A program made the translations under genes and the position numbers. The notes beneath the pieces are model-generated. The model did no database searches, was not told where the DNA came from, and saw nothing but the letters and a program-made list of their open reading frames with translations. Positions 6,561 through 7,942 of a stretch of DNA of 7,942 nt are shown one piece after another. Position 1 is the first letter of the stretch. Each line of letters opens with the position of its first letter. Source of the stretch: Verrucomicrobiales bacterium (GTDB lineage Bacteria; Verrucomicrobiota; Verrucomicrobiia; Verrucomicrobiales; V1-33); NCBI GenBank assembly GCA_023253495.1, contig JALRGF010000299.1, positions 1 through 7,942 on the forward strand, in the 5' to 3' direction.

Positions 6561-7150
6561 AGCGCCGGTTTGATGATTATGAGCGGTTGGCCCGCGGTCT
6601 TTTCGGGGTGTCCAGCTTCTGGCTCGGGCCGCATGATCTTCTGTATGTACGAGGCACCGGGGTGCTTCTCCCCTTTGTCGAGGAATACCTCCGGTTTGAG
6701 ACCGCCCGCATCCAGTCGGTGGCCATCGTGCGGACGCGCACCGGAATGGTGTTGAACCTGATCTTCGGTGCGCCTGCGGTGGCGCTGGGGGTGGCGGGCG
6801 CGCTGGCGCTGCGGCAGGCGGGGGCGGCGGTCGGCGACGCGGTATTTTTGTTTTATGCGCTGGCGGTTCCGGCGTTGGGGCTGGCGGCCGTATGCCTTGT
6901 GCTGCTGGTCATCAATCTGGTGCTCGGACCGACCTGCCGTTTCCAGATCCAGACCGCAACCCGCGTGGCCCGCGTGCGCCCGCTCAGCCGGCTGCGGCCG
7001 GCCCGCCGGGTGCTGGCGCAGCTGGCGCCGGTGTTGACGGCGGCTCAGGCGGGTGGACCGGAGGGACCTGAGGGACCGGAGGGACCGGAGGGATCTGAGC
7101 GGTTGGGGGGAGCATCAGGACTGGCCGTCACAGAACCGCCGGGCCTATGA
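6557..7150 (+). CDS. Two-TM membrane protein with PH-like flanks and Gly-Pro-Glu repeat tail
   Basis: A 197-residue protein with two strong hydrophobic segments, about 64-85 and 94-123. The N-terminal part (about 18-62: F-W-L-G-P-H-D-L-L-Y, then a beta-rich E-Y-L-R-F-E and I-Q-S-V-A-I-V-R) looks like strands of a PH-like fold. The piece after the second TM (126-161: C-R-F-Q-I-Q-T-A-T, then a basic helix R-P-A-R-R-V-L-A-Q-L) looks like a continuation, so a membrane hairpin may be inserted between two soluble halves. The tail has five tripeptides (G-P-E or G-S-E, 167-181). No known function. The ATG overlaps the previous stop (ATGA) and has a strong Shine-Dalgarno. The stop overlaps the next start by 4 nt. 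PH-like is my reading of the pattern and is uncertain; that it is a real membrane protein is well supported. Confidence 0.8.
   Translation: MKRRFDDYERLARGLFGVSSFWLGPHDLLYVRGTGVLLPFVEEYLRFETARIQSVAIVRTRTGMVLNLIFGAPAVALGVAGALALRQAGAAVGDAVFLFYALAVPALGLAAVCLVLLVINLVLGPTCRFQIQTATRVARVRPLSRLRPARRVLAQLAPVLTAAQAGGPEGPEGPEGPEGSERLGGASGLAVTEPPGL
7055..7099 (+). repeat. Five-copy 9-nt tandem repeat encoding Gly-Pro-Glu
   Basis: Five in-frame copies of GGACCGGAG run head to tail. Copies 1, 3 and 4 are exact; copy 2 has one change (GGACCTGAG) and copy 5 two (GGATCTGAG). They encode G-P-E four times then G-S-E in the C-terminal tail of the PH-like protein. Near-identity in the DNA points to recent slippage expansion, and copy number may vary between strains. 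Confidence 0.9.
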
Positions 7151-7470
7151 TGGAGCGTCGTGATGCCCAATGCCGGCGCCATCCGGAGCGGTCGGCGGTG
7201 GCGCGGTGCCGGTCGTGCGGGCTGGCCTGTTGCCGCGAGTGTGTGGTCGAGCACGAGTTCCGGCTGGTGTGTGCCGACTGCCTGAGGCGGGAAGCGGAGC
7301 GGGCGGGGGGGCGGGGCGGTCGGGTGGCGTGGGCGGCGTTCGGGCAATGGGTGGTGGCGGCGGGGGTGGTGTGGGTCATTTTTTATGCGGTGGCGGCCGG
7401 CTGGCGGCGGGTGCCGGAGGTGTTCCACGACGGGGTGATCTGGGGCCGGGAAACGACTGATGACCGATGA
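7147..7470 (+). CDS. Small B-box-like zinc finger, single-TM protein
   Basis: A 107-residue protein. Residues 9-45 carry eight metal ligands: C9-x2-H12, C21-x2-C24, C29-x2-C32, C42-x2-C45, with extra C28 and H36. The C-x2-H-P-E-R opening and C-x2-C-L closing fit prokaryotic B-box-type zinc fingers often found at the N-terminus of small membrane proteins. An Arg/Gly-rich linker (47-59) leads to one TM helix at about 61-85, and a short tail follows. The zinc head is probably cytosolic given the positive charge before the helix. The ATG at 7147 overlaps the previous stop by 4 nt; an ATG directly after it would give a protein one residue shorter. No Shine-Dalgarno is visible, so translation is probably coupled. 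The ligand spacing equals that of the second operon gene. Function is unknown; likely a protein- or ligand-binding accessory. Confidence 0.82.
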   Translation: MMERRDAQCRRHPERSAVARCRSCGLACCRECVVEHEFRLVCADCLRREAERAGGRGGRVAWAAFGQWVVAAGVVWVIFYAVAAGWRRVPEVFHDGVIWGRETTDDR

Positions 7471-7942
7471 GCCGGCCGCGACTGCATCGTGACGATGAAG
7501 AAGAGGTGGGTGCTTCCGAGCGCCTGGACGAGGCATTTGCGCGGCTGCGGGCGCTGCCGGGGTCGGCGCTGGTGTGGTGTGTGGTCGGTCCGGTGCCGAT
7601 GGTGTTGGCGCTTTTGTTTTGCTGGGCCGACCAGACGCGGGGCGGGGGGGCGGGGTTCGGGGCGGCGGGGTGGGCGGCGGTGCTGACGGCGGCGTGGATC
7701 TGGCTGAAAGTGACGCAGGCATTTTTTGCGCGGGCGGTTTGGGCGTGTCAGTTGCCGGCGGGCGGGCTGCCTCGGTTGTCGCCGGGCGGGTGGTTCCGTC
7801 GGACCGGGGCGCTGCTGATGGTGGCGGCGGGGGCGGTGCCGGCGCTGGTACTGGCCGCCGTGGCGGTGGTTCCGTTCGGCTGGGTCTTCGGGTTTTTTCA
7901 TCAGGCGACGGCGCTGGCCTACACGCACGACCTCGGGGTGCG
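7467..7942 (+). CDS. Polytopic membrane protein of unknown function, C-terminus outside window
   Basis: An ATG at 7467 overlaps the preceding stop (ATGA), and the frame stays open for 158 codons to the window edge. The N-terminus is charged (R/H/D/E-rich, 1-25), with a probable short amphipathic helix L-D-E-A-F-A-R-L-R-A-L at 20-30. Hydrophobic segments follow at about 34-53, 66-83 and 112-150; the last is long enough for two passes. Short loops contain W-A-D-Q and W-L-K-V-T-Q-A-F-F-A-R-A; the latter looks conserved in style, with aromatic and basic residues at a membrane exit. I do not recognise a named family. The stop/start overlap with the upstream gene and similar codon use place it in the same operon. 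The operon evidently continues beyond the window, so neighbours there would be the best clue to its role. Confidence 0.75.
   Translation, partial: MSRPRLHRDDEEEVGASERLDEAFARLRALPGSALVWCVVGPVPMVLALLFCWADQTRGGGAGFGAAGWAAVLTAAWIWLKVTQAFFARAVWACQLPAGGLPRLSPGGWFRRTGALLMVAAGAVPALVLAAVAVVPFGWVFGFFHQATALAYTHDLGV

Noticed and set aside
7055..7099. Collagen-like domain
   Set aside because: Only five Gly-x-x triplets are present, all Gly-Pro-Glu or Gly-Ser-Glu, which is too short and too uniform for a collagen helix; it is better described as a tandem-repeat tail.

Overview
The window is high-GC, compactly coded bacterial DNA. It most resembles a member of the Verrucomicrobiota or a related PVC-group bacterium. 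That assignment is inference from protein style: a secreted protein of tandem lamin-tail-like (LTD) repeats, a periplasmic PQQ-type propeller opening with a W-P-x-x-R-G motif, and a GYF_2-RDD membrane protein. There is no rRNA or other phylogenetic marker to confirm it. I see no tRNA, rRNA, CRISPR array, insertion sequence or phage gene.

Layout. (1) Positions 1-2233, minus strand: a large secreted protein whose C-terminus lies outside the window. It has a signal peptide followed directly by three copies of a roughly 210-265-residue LTD-type repeat. (2) Positions 2234-2445: a comparatively AT-rich divergent intergenic region, probably with promoters for both flanking genes. (3) Positions 2446-3420, plus strand: an amidohydrolase-2-like TIM-barrel metal hydrolase. 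(4) Positions 3524-4690: an exported eight-bladed PQQ/BamB-like beta-propeller. (5) Positions 4833-7942, plus strand: a tightly packed run of five genes. It comprises a GYF_2-RDD membrane protein, a zinc-ribbon/B-box-like membrane protein, a two-TM protein with PH-like flanks and a Gly-Pro-Glu tail, a small B-box-like one-TM protein, and a polytopic membrane protein cut by the window edge. The first junction has a 3-nt gap and the next three are 4-nt ATGA stop/start overlaps, so this is almost certainly one operon with coupled translation.

How the genes work together. The five-gene operon looks like a membrane-embedded assembly with several cysteine-rich, presumably cytosolic metal-binding heads. 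The clearest new observation is that the second and fourth proteins carry the same eight-ligand zinc module with identical ligand spacing, in unrelated membrane contexts. This suggests an internal duplication or exchange of a binding module within the operon. The function of this set is unknown to me. The hydrolase and the propeller share the operon's strand but are separated from it and from each other by gaps of 103-142 nt, and nothing visible ties them functionally to it.
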